Source: Actinomycetes bacterium (GTDB taxonomy: Bacteria; Actinomycetota; CALGFH01). Taken from it: a stretch of 53,766 nt of DNA. The notes beneath the pieces were generated by a model. The model had not been told where the DNA came from and searched no databases. It saw only the letters and a list, made by a program, of their open reading frames with translations. The translations under genes were made by a program, and so were the position numbers. Shown here piece after piece: positions 45,256-53,736 of the stretch. The stretch is taken from NCBI GenBank assembly GCA_036000965.1, contig DASYUT010000197.1, forward strand, positions 1-53,766, written 5' to 3'. How positions within the stretch are numbered: the stretch's first letter is position 1; every line of letters begins with the position of its first letter.

Positions 45256-46152
45256 ATGCAGCCTCAACCCCCCGGCCCGGCCGCATCCGGCCCGGCCTCC
45301 TCCGGCGCGGCCGCATCCGGCCCGGCCGACCCGGTCCAAGCCTGGCGGGCCCAGCTCGAGGCCTGGGCGATCCCGGATGAGATCCTGGCCCGCGCTCCGG
45401 AGTCGCCTTGGGGGTTCCCGGTCGGGCTGTTCCGGGCACGGGCCGAGCAGGCGGGCGCCCGGGAGCCGACCACCTCGGACCGGGAGGCGGCCCGCTGGCT
45501 GCCGGCCGGCGGGACCGTGCTCGACGTGGGCGCGGGCGGGGGAGCGGCCAGCCTGCCCCTGGCCCGGGCCGCCGGCCGGATCGTGGCCGTGGACGAGTCG
45601 GCCCCGATGCTCGAGGCGTTCCTGGCTGCGGCCAGTGCCGCCGGGGTGCCGGCCGCGACCGTGGAGGGACGCTGGCCCGACGTGGCCGGCCAGGTGACTC
45701 CGGCCGACGTGGTGGTCTGCCACCACGTCCTGTACAACGTGGCCGACCTGGCGCCGTTCGTGGCCGCCCTGACCGGCCACGCGCGCCACCGGGTGGTGGT
45801 GGAGCTGACCGACCGGCACCCGCTGGTCGAGATCGGGCCCTTGTGGCGTCGCTTCCACGGCCTGGACCGCCCGGCCGGGCCGACCGCCGGCGACGCCGAG
45901 GCCGCCCTGCGTGCCCTCGGGCTCGAGGTCCAGCGCGAGGACGGGCCGGGCGCCCCCCGGACCGGCTTCGAGCGCTGGGAGGACCTGGTCGCCTTCACCC
46001 GCCGCCGCCTCTGCCTGCCCGCCGAGCGCGAGCCGGAGGTGGCCGAGGCGCTGGCGCCGTTCCGGGCCGAGACCGGGCTCGGCGTGCGCGCCGACCGGGG
46101 TGCACGCTCGCTCGTCACCCTGTCCTGGCCCGGGTCGGCCCCGCAGGCTTGA
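45256..46152 (+). CDS. SAM-dependent methyltransferase (class I)
   Basis: 298 residues. An N-terminal low-complexity stretch (AASGPASSGAAASGPA, a nucleotide-level duplication) precedes a class I fold with the SAM motif VLDVGAGGGAASLPLARA (~residues 88-105), the acidic VAVDESAPM and the post-motif VVVCHHVLYNVADLAPFV. Substrate unknown; it is not an obvious MenG because the MenG/UbiE signatures are missing. ATG 45256 follows a -10-like GAGAAT. Confidence 0.85.
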   Translation: MQPQPPGPAASGPASSGAAASGPADPVQAWRAQLEAWAIPDEILARAPESPWGFPVGLFRARAEQAGAREPTTSDREAARWLPAGGTVLDVGAGGGAASLPLARAAGRIVAVDESAPMLEAFLAAASAAGVPAATVEGRWPDVAGQVTPADVVVCHHVLYNVADLAPFVAALTGHARHRVVVELTDRHPLVEIGPLWRRFHGLDRPAGPTAGDAEAALRALGLEVQREDGPGAPRTGFERWEDLVAFTRRRLCLPAEREPEVAEALAPFRAETGLGVRADRGARSLVTLSWPGSAPQA

Positions 46153-46210
46153 GCCGTCGACCTGCACTCGCGATCCGGACCCAGGCGTGGGGACTGCGTC
46201 GTGCGGCTGC

Positions 46211-47089
46211 TCACCGAGAGTAGTCCTGGTCGTGCAGAAGCTCGCTGAGGATCTCCGCGGTCTGCTCGGGTGGTGCGCCATACACACCGATGCTCGACAT
46301 GATGTGCGCGTACTGCGCGACGTCCTCGGGCTTGTCCAGGTACAGGGCGTTGGTGGCATGCTCGAGGTACACCACATCTGGGAGCTCCTGGTCAGCAAAT
46401 CGCAGGATGCTGAACGCGCCCACCATGGCCGCGTGGGCGCCGGCGCTGAACGGCAGGACCTGCAGGGTGACGCTCGGCAGTCTGCTCGCGTCGACGAGCC
46501 GCTCGATCTGGGCGCACAGCACCTTCCGGCCGCCGACCGGCCGGCGCAGCGCCGCCTCGTCCACCACCGCCCACAGCCGCGGGCCGTCGTCCTGGGCGAG
46601 CAGCCGCTGCCGGGTCAGCCGCAGCCTGACCCGCCGTTCCAGCTCCTCTGGCGAGTCGCCCAGCTGCGCGCCCCGCATCACCGCGCGCATGTAGTCCTCG
46701 GTCTGCAGCAGGCCGGGGACGAACTGGCCCTCGTAGGTACGAATCTGCGCCGCGACGGCCTCCAGGTCCACATAAGCCCGGAACCACTGCGGCAGCACGT
46801 CGCTGTAGGCGTTCCACCAGCCGGGCATGTTGGCCTCGCGGGCCATGGTGATGAACGTGGCGATCTCGACCGGGTCGGTCACGCCGTAGAGGGTGACCAG
46901 GTCGGTGACATCGCGTTCCTTGTAGCCGACCTGGCCGTTCTCCAGCCGTTGGATCTTCCACTCCGACGCCCGGATCGCCTCGCCGGCGTCCTCGCGGGAG
47001 ATGCCGGCCTCGGTCCGGAGCCGGCGGAGCTGGGCGCCAAGCAGCATCCGGCGAGCCGTTGGCCCGGCTCGCGGCTGCTCCTCGGTCAC
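46211..47089 (-). CDS. XRE-family regulator with DUF5753 domain
   Basis: 292 residues, complete. An N-terminal XRE helix-turn-helix (LGAQLRRLRTEAGISREDAG, IRASEWKIQRLENGQ) and a C-terminal DUF5753 domain with YEGQFVPGLLQTEDYMRA and LQVLPFSAGAHAAMVG. It is a close paralogue of the truncated gene at the window start, on the opposite strand. GTG 47089 follows GAGGAGG. No DUF397 partner gene follows; downstream is the convergent methyltransferase. Confidence 0.94.
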   Translation of the reverse strand: MTEEQPRAGPTARRMLLGAQLRRLRTEAGISREDAGEAIRASEWKIQRLENGQVGYKERDVTDLVTLYGVTDPVEIATFITMAREANMPGWWNAYSDVLPQWFRAYVDLEAVAAQIRTYEGQFVPGLLQTEDYMRAVMRGAQLGDSPEELERRVRLRLTRQRLLAQDDGPRLWAVVDEAALRRPVGGRKVLCAQIERLVDASRLPSVTLQVLPFSAGAHAAMVGAFSILRFADQELPDVVYLEHATNALYLDKPEDVAQYAHIMSSIGVYGAPPEQTAEILSELLHDQDYSR

Positions 47090-47375
47090 GCTGGCCTCCT
47101 CGCTCTGAGGGCAGACGGTCCACCGCGACGACCGGTCCCCGCGCTGCCGTGGCGACCAATGACGCTGTGCGGACTATCGCACGCCTGGCATCCGTCGCGG
47201 AGCGTCAGACTCGATCGTAGCGCCCAGCTCGCCGGGACCTTCCCGCCTCTGGTAGCCGCCTGGCGCTGACCTGGATCCCCCGGATGGTCGACCAGACCGG
47301 GGTCGGCGGTGCGCCGGCGCAGCCGCGCATCAGCCAGGAGGCGTGCCGGCTGTCATGTGGTCCAAACGGAGACCC

Positions 47376-48401
47376 CTAAGGGGACCCCTGACCGGTAGCT
47401 GGACGGCTCGCCTCGATGACGCTCATCGGCCCGGGACTGGGCACCACCCGCTCGAACCGCCAGCCGGTGCGCTCCAACAGGCGCCGGAACTCGCCGGCGG
47501 TGCGCTCGCGGCCGCCGTCGAACAGCAGCAGCATCAAGACGTCGCTCATCTTGGCACGGTGCGGTGTGGCGTCGTCTGGCAGCAGCATCTCGAACACCCG
47601 CAGGCGAGTGGACCGGGTGGCGCCGCGGCCGAGCGCGGCAAGGATCTGTGCCGCGCTGTCGTCGTCCCAGTCGTGCAGCACGCTGGCCAGCAGGTACAGG
47701 TCGGCCGGGGGTGGGGGTGCGAACAGGTCCCCGGGGTGCAGCACGCAGCGGTCGCCGACTCCCTGGCGCTCCAGGAACAGCCGCGCGCGCTCGAGCACAT
47801 GCGGCTGGTCCACAACGATCCCCTGGGCGCCCGGCGCGGCCTGGAGCACGGCAGCCATCAGGGTGCCGACACCGCCGGCGATGTCGGCGACCGTGCCTGT
47901 TGAGGGCCAGTCCAGCACCGGCACGCAGGCAAGCGACAGCAGCGGTGCCCGCTGCTGCATCCCCTCGTCGAACAGCGCTTGCTGCTCTGGGTGCGCGGCC
48001 AGGTACTCCCAGTACGGCGCGCCGAGCACCGTCGGCGCGGCCGGCTGGCCGGTCCGCAGCGTGTCGGTCAGTGCATGGGCGACGTCTGGGGGCCCGACCG
48101 TGGCGAAGGCGGCCTGCAGCGACAACGGATGGTCCCGGCACAGCAGCCGTCCTCGGCCGGTGAGGCCGACCCGGTCTTGCTCGACGGCCACGATCTGATG
48201 GTCGCCGAGCAGCCGCAGCACCCGGTGCAGCGCTTCCTCGTGGGCGCCGACGGCTGCGGCCAGCTCCGACACCGGCAGTGGCCCGGCCGCCAGCCGCTCG
48301 GGAACCTCGAGCCGAGTGATCGCGCAGACGCAATGCCACAGCAGCCCCACGTTGATCACGTCGACCAAGGCCTGACGGTCAGCCAATGGGTCAGCAGCCA
48401 T
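47376..48401 (-). CDS. O-methyltransferase (family 2, hydroxyindole-OMT-like)
   Basis: 341 residues: an N-terminal dimerisation/winged-helix unit (residues ~15-100) and a C-terminal SAM domain with VADIAGGVGTLMAAVLQA, VVDQPHVLERA and SVLHDWDDDSAAQIL, where the histidine of HDWDD is the general base. Members methylate hydroxyls of polyketides, phenolics or indoles. No biosynthetic cluster surrounds it. ATG 48401 follows GAGGAG (48407-48412). Transcribed in the same direction as the XRE regulator, 286 bp apart, and divergent from the hemolysin-III gene. Confidence 0.9.
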   Translation of the reverse strand: MAADPLADRQALVDVINVGLLWHCVCAITRLEVPERLAAGPLPVSELAAAVGAHEEALHRVLRLLGDHQIVAVEQDRVGLTGRGRLLCRDHPLSLQAAFATVGPPDVAHALTDTLRTGQPAAPTVLGAPYWEYLAAHPEQQALFDEGMQQRAPLLSLACVPVLDWPSTGTVADIAGGVGTLMAAVLQAAPGAQGIVVDQPHVLERARLFLERQGVGDRCVLHPGDLFAPPPPADLYLLASVLHDWDDDSAAQILAALGRGATRSTRLRVFEMLLPDDATPHRAKMSDVLMLLLFDGGRERTAGEFRRLLERTGWRFERVVPSPGPMSVIEASRPATGQGSP

Positions 48402-48660
48402 GTCGCTCCTCGACCAGTGCCGAGCCGGTACCCATCGCGCCTGGCCGGCAGCCGCAGACCAACGCGCACGCCGCTGGGCACGGACGAACATGGCAGCTCC
48501 CGCATCCGGAATCCACACCCGCCCCGCCCGGCGCTGGTTCACCGCCGGGCTCCCAGGGTGACCGGGGTGACCGGGTGGCGTCTACGGTCGGCCCGAGCCG
48601 CTGCCGAGGTGGCGCTGCTCGCCCACGCGGTAGGCCTCGGCGACCCAGGCGCCAAGACTG

Positions 48661-48689
48661 GTGACGGACGGCGGGCGGCGCCCCATACT
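48661..48689 (+). promoter_or_regulatory. Promoter of the hemolysin-III gene (leaderless)
   Basis: GTGACG (48661-48666), a 17-nt spacer and CATACT (48684-48689); ATG 48696 is 6 nt downstream with no Shine-Dalgarno site. Confidence 0.55.
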
Positions 48690-48695
48690 GGTGGC

Positions 48696-49346
48696 ATGAC
48701 CGACTCACGGGGGGCGCCGGCCAAGCCGTTGCTGCGCGGCCGGCTGCACCAGGTCGCGTTCGTCGCGTCGGTCCCGGCCGGGCTCGCGCTCGTGCTGGCC
48801 GCCCGGACCGGCCCGGCCCGGCTCGCTGCCGCGGTCTACGCGCTCAGCCTGGCCGGCCTGTACGGCACCAGCGCCGCGTTCCACCTGGGGCGCTGGTCGG
48901 ACGCGGTGCACCGGCGCATGGACCAGGCCGACCACGCCATGATCTACGTGCTGATCGCCGGGAGCTGGACGCCGTTCGCGGTGCTCGCGCTGGGCGGGCC
49001 GTGGGGGCTGACCGTCCTCGTCGGGGTGTGGGCAGCTGCCATCGGCGGGATCGTCGTGGTGATCCTGTGGCACCGCATCCGCATCGTCGGGATCACGCTG
49101 TACCTGACCCTCGGCTGGCTGGGGCTGGTGACCCTGCCGTGGCTGGCCGGCAGGCTCGGCATCGCCAAGCTGACGCTGCTGGTCGCGGGCGGCATCTTCT
49201 ACACCGTGGGCGCGGTGGTGCTGGGCAGGCAGCGCCCGGACCCCAACCCCAAGGTCTTCGGCTACCACGAGGTCTGGCACGCCTTCACCATCGCCGCCGG
49301 CGCCTGCCACTACGCCCTGGTGTGGCTGCTGGTCAGCGTGGCCTGA
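48696..49346 (+). CDS. Hemolysin III/PAQR-family membrane protein
   Basis: 216 residues with seven hydrophobic segments. Family metal-site motifs are present: SAAFH (with LGRWSD), DHAMIYVLIAGSWTPF and the C-terminal YHEVWHAFTIAAGACHY. Bacterial members resemble the adiponectin receptors, which have a zinc-dependent hydrolase fold; their role in bacteria is thought to concern membrane lipid homeostasis. The start at 48696 is set by its fit to the family N-terminus and the promoter. Confidence 0.93.
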   Translation: MTDSRGAPAKPLLRGRLHQVAFVASVPAGLALVLAARTGPARLAAAVYALSLAGLYGTSAAFHLGRWSDAVHRRMDQADHAMIYVLIAGSWTPFAVLALGGPWGLTVLVGVWAAAIGGIVVVILWHRIRIVGITLYLTLGWLGLVTLPWLAGRLGIAKLTLLVAGGIFYTVGAVVLGRQRPDPNPKVFGYHEVWHAFTIAAGACHYALVWLLVSVA

Positions 49347-49356
49347 CCCGGGCGTA

Positions 49357-49378
49357 GTGGCAGGCGCCGCGCTGCCAC
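49357..49378 (+). terminator. Hairpin after the hemolysin-III gene
   Basis: GTGGCAG (49357-49363) pairs with CTGCCAC (49372-49378) over an 8-nt loop, 10 nt after the stop codon. Confidence 0.5.
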
Positions 49379-49542
49379 GCCGGCGCCACGGGAACAATGC
49401 ACGTGCTGGACGAGGTGGACCCCGGGCACCGCACCGCCTGGAGCGCACGCAGCCGGCGCCCGGCCGGGTTGACGGCGGCTGCCCGGTGGCGAAGACTCGC
49501 AGGACCCTGCCCGCAGCCCCCGGCCGCGAGGAGTCGCCCGGC

Positions 49543-50286
49543 GTGCGTGTCGCCCTGTTCGTCACATGCTTCAACGACACGATGTTTCCCGAGACCGGGA
49601 AGGCGGTCGTCCGGCTGCTCGAGCGCCTCGGCCACCAGGTCGAGTTCCCGGACGAGCAGACCTGCTGCGGCCAGATGCACTACAACACCGGCTACCAGCG
49701 TGAGGCCGCGCCGCTGGCGCGCCGCTTCGTCGACGTGTTCGCCGGCTACGAGGCGGTGGTGACCCCGTCCGGCTCCTGCGCCGGCATGGTCCGGGAGCTG
49801 TACCCCAAGCTCGCCGAGGACACCGGGGACCGCGTCCTGGCCGGGCGGGCGGCCGACCTCGCCCCCCGGGTCTTCGAGCTGTCGGAGTTCCTGGTCCGCC
49901 GGCTCGGCATCACCGACGTAGGCGCCTACTACCCCCACCGGGTCACCTACCACCCAACCTGCCACTCCCTGCGCGTGCTCCGGGTGGGGGACGCGCCCCT
50001 GCGGCTGCTGCGCGCGGTCCGCGGCATCGACCTCGTCGAGCTTGCGGAGAGCCAGGAGTGCTGCGGCTTCGGTGGCACGTTCGCGGTCAAGAACGCCGAC
50101 ACCTCCATGGCGATGCTCTCCGACAAGCTCCGCCACGTGCTCGACACCCGGGCCGAGGTGTGCACCGCGGGCGACAACTCCTGCCTCATGCACATCGGCG
50201 GGGCCCTGTCCCGCCAGCGCACCGGGGTCCGCGCCGTCCACCTGGCCGAGATCCTGGCCGCCACCGAGGAGGACCCGCGCACGTGA
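49543..50286 (+). CDS. lutA: L-lactate utilisation protein LutA (CCG domains)
   Basis: 247 residues with two cysteine-rich CCG units: CCGQMHYNTGYQ with the later GSCAG, and HPTCHS with CCGFGGTFAVKN. Such proteins carry an iron-sulfur cluster and form, with LutB and LutC, the membrane-peripheral L-lactate dehydrogenase complex that oxidises lactate to pyruvate. GTG 49543 follows GAGGAG (49528-49533). Its TGA overlaps the lutB start as GTGA, so the genes are coupled. Confidence 0.94.
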   Translation: MRVALFVTCFNDTMFPETGKAVVRLLERLGHQVEFPDEQTCCGQMHYNTGYQREAAPLARRFVDVFAGYEAVVTPSGSCAGMVRELYPKLAEDTGDRVLAGRAADLAPRVFELSEFLVRRLGITDVGAYYPHRVTYHPTCHSLRVLRVGDAPLRLLRAVRGIDLVELAESQECCGFGGTFAVKNADTSMAMLSDKLRHVLDTRAEVCTAGDNSCLMHIGGALSRQRTGVRAVHLAEILAATEEDPRT

Positions 50287-51767
50287 CCGCGTCCCCGTCC
50301 CCGGGCGCGTCCCCGTCCCCGGCCGACCGGCGCGCCCACCCCGGGGACGCCCACCAGGGCCGGCCCTGGAAGTTCCCGGAGGCGGCCCGGCTGGCGCTCG
50401 CCGACACCCAGCTCCGCCGCAACCTCGGGCACGCCACCGCCACCATCCGGCGCAAGCGCGCCGCGGTCGTCGGCGAGCTGCCCGACTGGCAGGAGCTGCG
50501 CGAGGCAGGGCGCGCGATCAAGGAGCGGGTGCTGCGCCACCTCGACACCTACCTCGAGGAGCTCGAGGCGAGCGTGCGGCGCGCCGGCGGGGTGGTGCAC
50601 TGGGCGCGGGACGCCGAGGAGTGCAACCGTGTCGTGGCCGACGTGGTCAAGGCGCACGGCCAGACCGAGGTGGTCAAGGTCAAGTCGCTCACCACCGACG
50701 AGACCAAGCTCAACGAGGCGCTCGCGGCCGAGGGCATCGACGCCTGGGAGACCGACCTGGCCGAGCTGATCGTGCAGCTCGGCGAGGACGCGTCCTCCCA
50801 CATCCTGGTGCCCGCCATCCACAAGAACCGGGCCGAGATCCGCGAGCTGTTCCAGCGCACCCTCGACGTCGACACCAGCGGGCTCACCGACGAGCCCGCC
50901 GCGCTGGCCGAGGCGGCCCGGCTCCACCTGCGCAAGCGGTTCCTGGGCGCCAAGGTCGGGATCAGCGGGGTCAACTTCGCGGTGGCCGAGACCGGCACCG
51001 TGTGCGTGGTAGAGTCCGAGGGCAACGGCCGCATGTGCCTGACCCTGCCCGAGGTGCTGGTCAGCGTGATGGGCATCGAGAAGCTCATCCCCACCTGGCG
51101 CGACTTCGAGGTGTTCCTCCAGCTCCTGCCGCGCTCCTCGACCGGTGAGCGGATGAACCCGTACACCTCGTTCTGGACCGGCGTCCACCGCGGCGACGGG
51201 CCGGGCGAGTTCCACCTCGTGCTGCTCGACAACGGCCGCTCCCGGGTGCTGGCCGACCCGGTCGGCCGCCAGACGCTCAACTGCATCCGCTGCTCGGCCT
51301 GCCTGAACGTCTGCCCGGTGTACGAGCGCACCGGTGGCCACGCCTACGGCTCGGTGTACCCGGGGCCGATCGGCGCGATCCTCACCCCGCAGCTCGAGGG
51401 GCTGGACCGGGCCGGCACGCTGCCGTACGCCTCCACCCTGTGCGGCGCGTGCTACGAGGTCTGCCCGGTCAAGATCGACATCCCCGAGGTCCTGGTCCAC
51501 CTGCGCGCCGCGGTCGTCGAGCACAAGCGTGCGGCCCGCCGGCTGCCTGGCCCGGAGGCGGCGGCGATGGAGGCGATGGCGTGGGTCTTCGCCGACCGGC
51601 GCCGGTACGAGCTGGCCCAGAAGCTGGCCCGGGTCGGGCAGCTCCCCCTGGCCCGCTCGGGCCGGATCCGGCGCCTGCCCGCGGCCCTGTCGGGCTGGAC
51701 CGAGATGCGCGACGCGCCCGCGATCCCCGCCCAGACGTTCCGGGACTGGTGGCGCAGCCGCCGATGA
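50283..51767 (+). CDS. lutB: L-lactate utilisation protein LutB (iron-sulfur)
   Basis: 494 residues. An N-terminal LUD domain region (VAETGTVCVVESEGNGR) is followed by two 4Fe-4S clusters: CIRCSACLNVCPVY (from ~residue 334) and CGACYEVCPVKI (from ~387). It moves lactate electrons through the complex. GTG 50283 overlaps the lutA stop by four bases. The N-terminus carries a repeated SPSPGASPSP stretch absent from typical LutB. Confidence 0.95.
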   Translation: MTASPSPGASPSPADRRAHPGDAHQGRPWKFPEAARLALADTQLRRNLGHATATIRRKRAAVVGELPDWQELREAGRAIKERVLRHLDTYLEELEASVRRAGGVVHWARDAEECNRVVADVVKAHGQTEVVKVKSLTTDETKLNEALAAEGIDAWETDLAELIVQLGEDASSHILVPAIHKNRAEIRELFQRTLDVDTSGLTDEPAALAEAARLHLRKRFLGAKVGISGVNFAVAETGTVCVVESEGNGRMCLTLPEVLVSVMGIEKLIPTWRDFEVFLQLLPRSSTGERMNPYTSFWTGVHRGDGPGEFHLVLLDNGRSRVLADPVGRQTLNCIRCSACLNVCPVYERTGGHAYGSVYPGPIGAILTPQLEGLDRAGTLPYASTLCGACYEVCPVKIDIPEVLVHLRAAVVEHKRAARRLPGPEAAAMEAMAWVFADRRRYELAQKLARVGQLPLARSGRIRRLPAALSGWTEMRDAPAIPAQTFRDWWRSRR

Positions 51768-51798
51768 CCCCACCCCTGCACACGGAAAGGCGTTCCTG

Positions 51799-52446
51799 GT
51801 GACCACTGCGCGGGAGGAGATCCTGCAGCGCGTACGGTCGGCCCTGGCCGACGTCCCCGACGACGAGCGTCCCGAGGACGTGCCGGTGGAGCGCGGCTAC
51901 CGCACCGGCGGCGCGGGGGAGCCGGGGGAGCGGGTGGCCCGCTTCGCCGAGCGGGTGGCCGACTACAAGGCCACCGTGCACCGGGTCGCCGCGGCCGAGC
52001 TGCCCGGGGCGCTCGCCCGCGCCTGCCAGGCCAGGCAGGTGCGGCGGCTGGTGGTGCCCGAGGACCTGCCCGAGGCATGGCGGCCGGCCGACGCCGAGCT
52101 GCTGGTGGACGGGCAGCTCGCCAACGAGGTGCTGGACGCCGCCGACGGCGTGCTGACCGGCTGCGTGCTCGGCATCGCCGACACCGGCACGATCGTGCTC
52201 GACGGCGGCCCCCGGCAGGGCCGGCGTGCGATCACCCTGCTGCCCGACTACCACCTGTGCGTGGTCGAGGAGGGGCAGATCGTGGGCTCGGTGCCCGAGG
52301 CGGTCGCCGCCCTGGGCGGGTCCGCAGCCACAGAGCACCGCCCGATCACCTTCGTGTCCGGCCCGTCGGCAACCTCCGACATCGAGCTCAACCGGGTCGA
52401 GGGCGTGCACGGCCCCCGCACCCTCGAGGTCCTGATCGTCGGCTGA
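51799..52446 (+). CDS. lutC: L-lactate utilisation protein LutC (LUD domain)
   Basis: 215 residues; LUD domain with LTGCVLGIADTGTIVLDGG, RAITLLPDYHLCVVEEGQIV and the terminal SATSDIELNRVEGVHGPRTL, the family signature. Third subunit of the lactate-oxidising complex. GTG 51799 has GAAAGG upstream; 31 nt separate it from lutB, consistent with one operon. A tandem array begins right at its stop. Confidence 0.94.
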   Translation: MTTAREEILQRVRSALADVPDDERPEDVPVERGYRTGGAGEPGERVARFAERVADYKATVHRVAAAELPGALARACQARQVRRLVVPEDLPEAWRPADAELLVDGQLANEVLDAADGVLTGCVLGIADTGTIVLDGGPRQGRRAITLLPDYHLCVVEEGQIVGSVPEAVAALGGSAATEHRPITFVSGPSATSDIELNRVEGVHGPRTLEVLIVG

Positions 52447-52620
52447 GTCGTCAGCGAGGCCCCGTCGCGGGTGGTCCGCGTCGCGCGAATGGTCAGCGGG
52501 CCCGTCGCGAGTGGTCCGCGTCGCGAGTGGTCGGGAAGGTGCGTCGCGAGTGGTCAGCGAGGCCTCGTCGCGAGTGGTCGGCCTGGCCCGTGGCGGAGTC
52601 GTCAGCGAGGCCGCGTGGCG
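52445..52620. repeat. Degenerate tandem array between lutC and tetR
   Basis: About eight head-to-tail units of 16-25 bp with a consensus close to AGTGGTCAGCGAGGCCCGTC and a GCG end, starting at the lutC stop and running to the tetR 3' end. These two genes are convergent, so the array fills the whole gap. Confidence 0.9.
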
Positions 52621-53231
52621 GCCAGCGGCTCGCGGGAGTGCGCCCTCGCGCGGGCCTGGAAGGCGGTGATCCCCTCCTGCCAGGCGGCGTCGAGGTCCGC
52701 ACCAGGCGGGAAGCGGTCGGTCAGCTCGAGCATGACCATGCCGTGGGCGAACGCCCAGACAGCCCGCGCGCGCGCCAAGCTCCCGGCGGCCCGGAGCAGC
52801 GGCGCGGCGGCGCGGTCCTCGACACCCGCGGGCAGGCGGTCGCGGGGGAGCGGCTGGTCGGTCATCAACCGGTACAGGTGGGGGTGGGCGAGCGCGAAGG
52901 CGCGGTAGGCGGCGGCCAGGGCGGCCAGCGGCTCGGCCTCGGCGCCCAGGGCCGCGTCGAGGGCCGCCTCAAGGGTGGCGGCCACGTCCTCAAGCCCGGT
53001 CGCGATGATGGCGGCCTCGAGCGCGGCCTTGTCGGGCAGGTGCTTGTACAGGGAGGGGGCGCGGATGCCGAGCCGGTCGGCGAGCCGGCGCATCGTCAGG
53101 GCCGCCGCCCCCTCCTGTTCGAGCAGCTCCCGGGCGGCCGCGACGACCTGGCGGGCGCGCGGGGTGAGCGGCTCAGCCACGCTTGAACCCCTGCGGAGTG
53201 CGTGCTGGCGGGTCGCGGGTATGGGCCTCAT
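52602..53231 (-). CDS. TetR-family repressor
   Basis: 209 residues: an N-terminal TetR helix-turn-helix (ALTMRRLADRLGIRAPSLYK, HLPDKAALEAAI) and a C-terminal TetR_C/WHG-type ligand domain (FALAHPHLYRLMTDQPL). ATG 53231 overlaps the TGA of the SRPBCC gene as ATGA, which favours it over GTG 53180 despite an 18-residue extension. It is the second gene of an operon whose promoter holds two palindromes, so autoregulation is very likely. Confidence 0.92.
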   Translation of the reverse strand: MRPIPATRQHALRRGSSVAEPLTPRARQVVAAARELLEQEGAAALTMRRLADRLGIRAPSLYKHLPDKAALEAAIIATGLEDVAATLEAALDAALGAEAEPLAALAAAYRAFALAHPHLYRLMTDQPLPRDRLPAGVEDRAAAPLLRAAGSLARARAVWAFAHGMVMLELTDRFPPGADLDAAWQEGITAFQARARAHSREPLAATRPR

Positions 53232-53671
53232 GACCGGGGTTGCTCGGCGCGGCGCTTGAGAGCCTGGTTCATCTGCTCGAAGGCGGGCAGAGTATGGCGG
53301 TCCAAGGACCTGGCCATGAGGGGCACGAGCAGCCCGCGGAACTGCTCCTGCTGGACCAGGCGGACCCGGCCCTGGCCGAGCGGCTCGATGGTGAAGCGGT
53401 GCTCGCCGTCGAAGACCCCGGACACCAGCAGATGGCCGATCCAGCGCAGCTGCCGGCCGGGGTCGGCCTCCAGCACGGTGGGCCGCATGGTCATGCCGCG
53501 GCTGCCGACGGGCTGCATCCGGATGGTCAGGCGCTCACCGCGGCGGGCGGTGCCGCTGGCCTTGGCCAGGAACGGGTTCCACTCGGGGTAGGCGGCGAAG
53601 TCGGTGAGGACGTGCCAGACCCGTTCGGGGGTGGCCTGGATGTCGACCTGGGCGTGGAGCTGCTTGGCCAT
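53228..53671 (-). CDS. SRPBCC-family (START-like) protein
   Basis: 147 residues of the SRPBCC ligand-binding fold: start QVDIQATPERVWHVLTDFAA with YPEWNPFL, a middle GSRGMTMRPTVLEADPGRQL and an end helix DRHTLPAFEQMNQALKRR. Proteins of this type bind hydrophobic ligands or act as polyketide cyclase-like enzymes. ATG 53671 follows GAGGAGG. First gene of the SRPBCC-tetR operon. Ligand unknown; it may be the compound sensed by the repressor. Confidence 0.92.
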   Translation of the reverse strand: MAKQLHAQVDIQATPERVWHVLTDFAAYPEWNPFLAKASGTARRGERLTIRMQPVGSRGMTMRPTVLEADPGRQLRWIGHLLVSGVFDGEHRFTIEPLGQGRVRLVQQEQFRGLLVPLMARSLDRHTLPAFEQMNQALKRRAEQPRS

Positions 53672-53688
53672 CGGGCCCCTCCTCGGGA

Positions 53689-53705
53689 GGCTAACTATGT
53701 TAGCC
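53689..53705. promoter_or_regulatory. Operator O2: perfect 17-bp palindrome
   Basis: GGCTAAC-TAT-GTTAGCC, a perfect inverted repeat with a 3-bp centre, lying over the predicted transcription start of the SRPBCC-tetR operon. Typical of a TetR-dimer site. Confidence 0.85.
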
Positions 53706-53707
53706 AG

Positions 53708-53736
53708 ACCGTAGGCGAACGCTGTTAGCCTGTCAA
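53708..53736 (-). promoter_or_regulatory. Promoter of the SRPBCC-tetR operon
   Basis: Reading the minus strand: perfect -35 TTGACA (53736-53731), a 17-nt spacer, and -10 TACGGT (53713-53708). Transcription would start near 53701, within O2. Confidence 0.8.
53714..53730. promoter_or_regulatory. Operator O1: 17-bp palindrome filling the promoter spacer
   Basis: On the minus strand GGCTAAC-AGC-GTTCGCC, matching O2 in one arm exactly and in the other with one mismatch. It occupies exactly the 17 nt between -35 and -10, so a bound repressor would exclude RNA polymerase. Confidence 0.85.

Noticed and set aside
41947-46398. A ~1480-codon open frame on the minus strand across the LuxR regulator and methyltransferase
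   Set aside because: It is the antisense of well-supported genes; long antisense frames are expected at this GC content, and its amino-acid make-up (glycine, arginine, glutamine, valine rich) matches no family.
47376-49346. Secondary-metabolite cluster around the O-methyltransferase and XRE regulator
   Set aside because: No polyketide, peptide or terpene synthase, or tailoring genes, are within reach.
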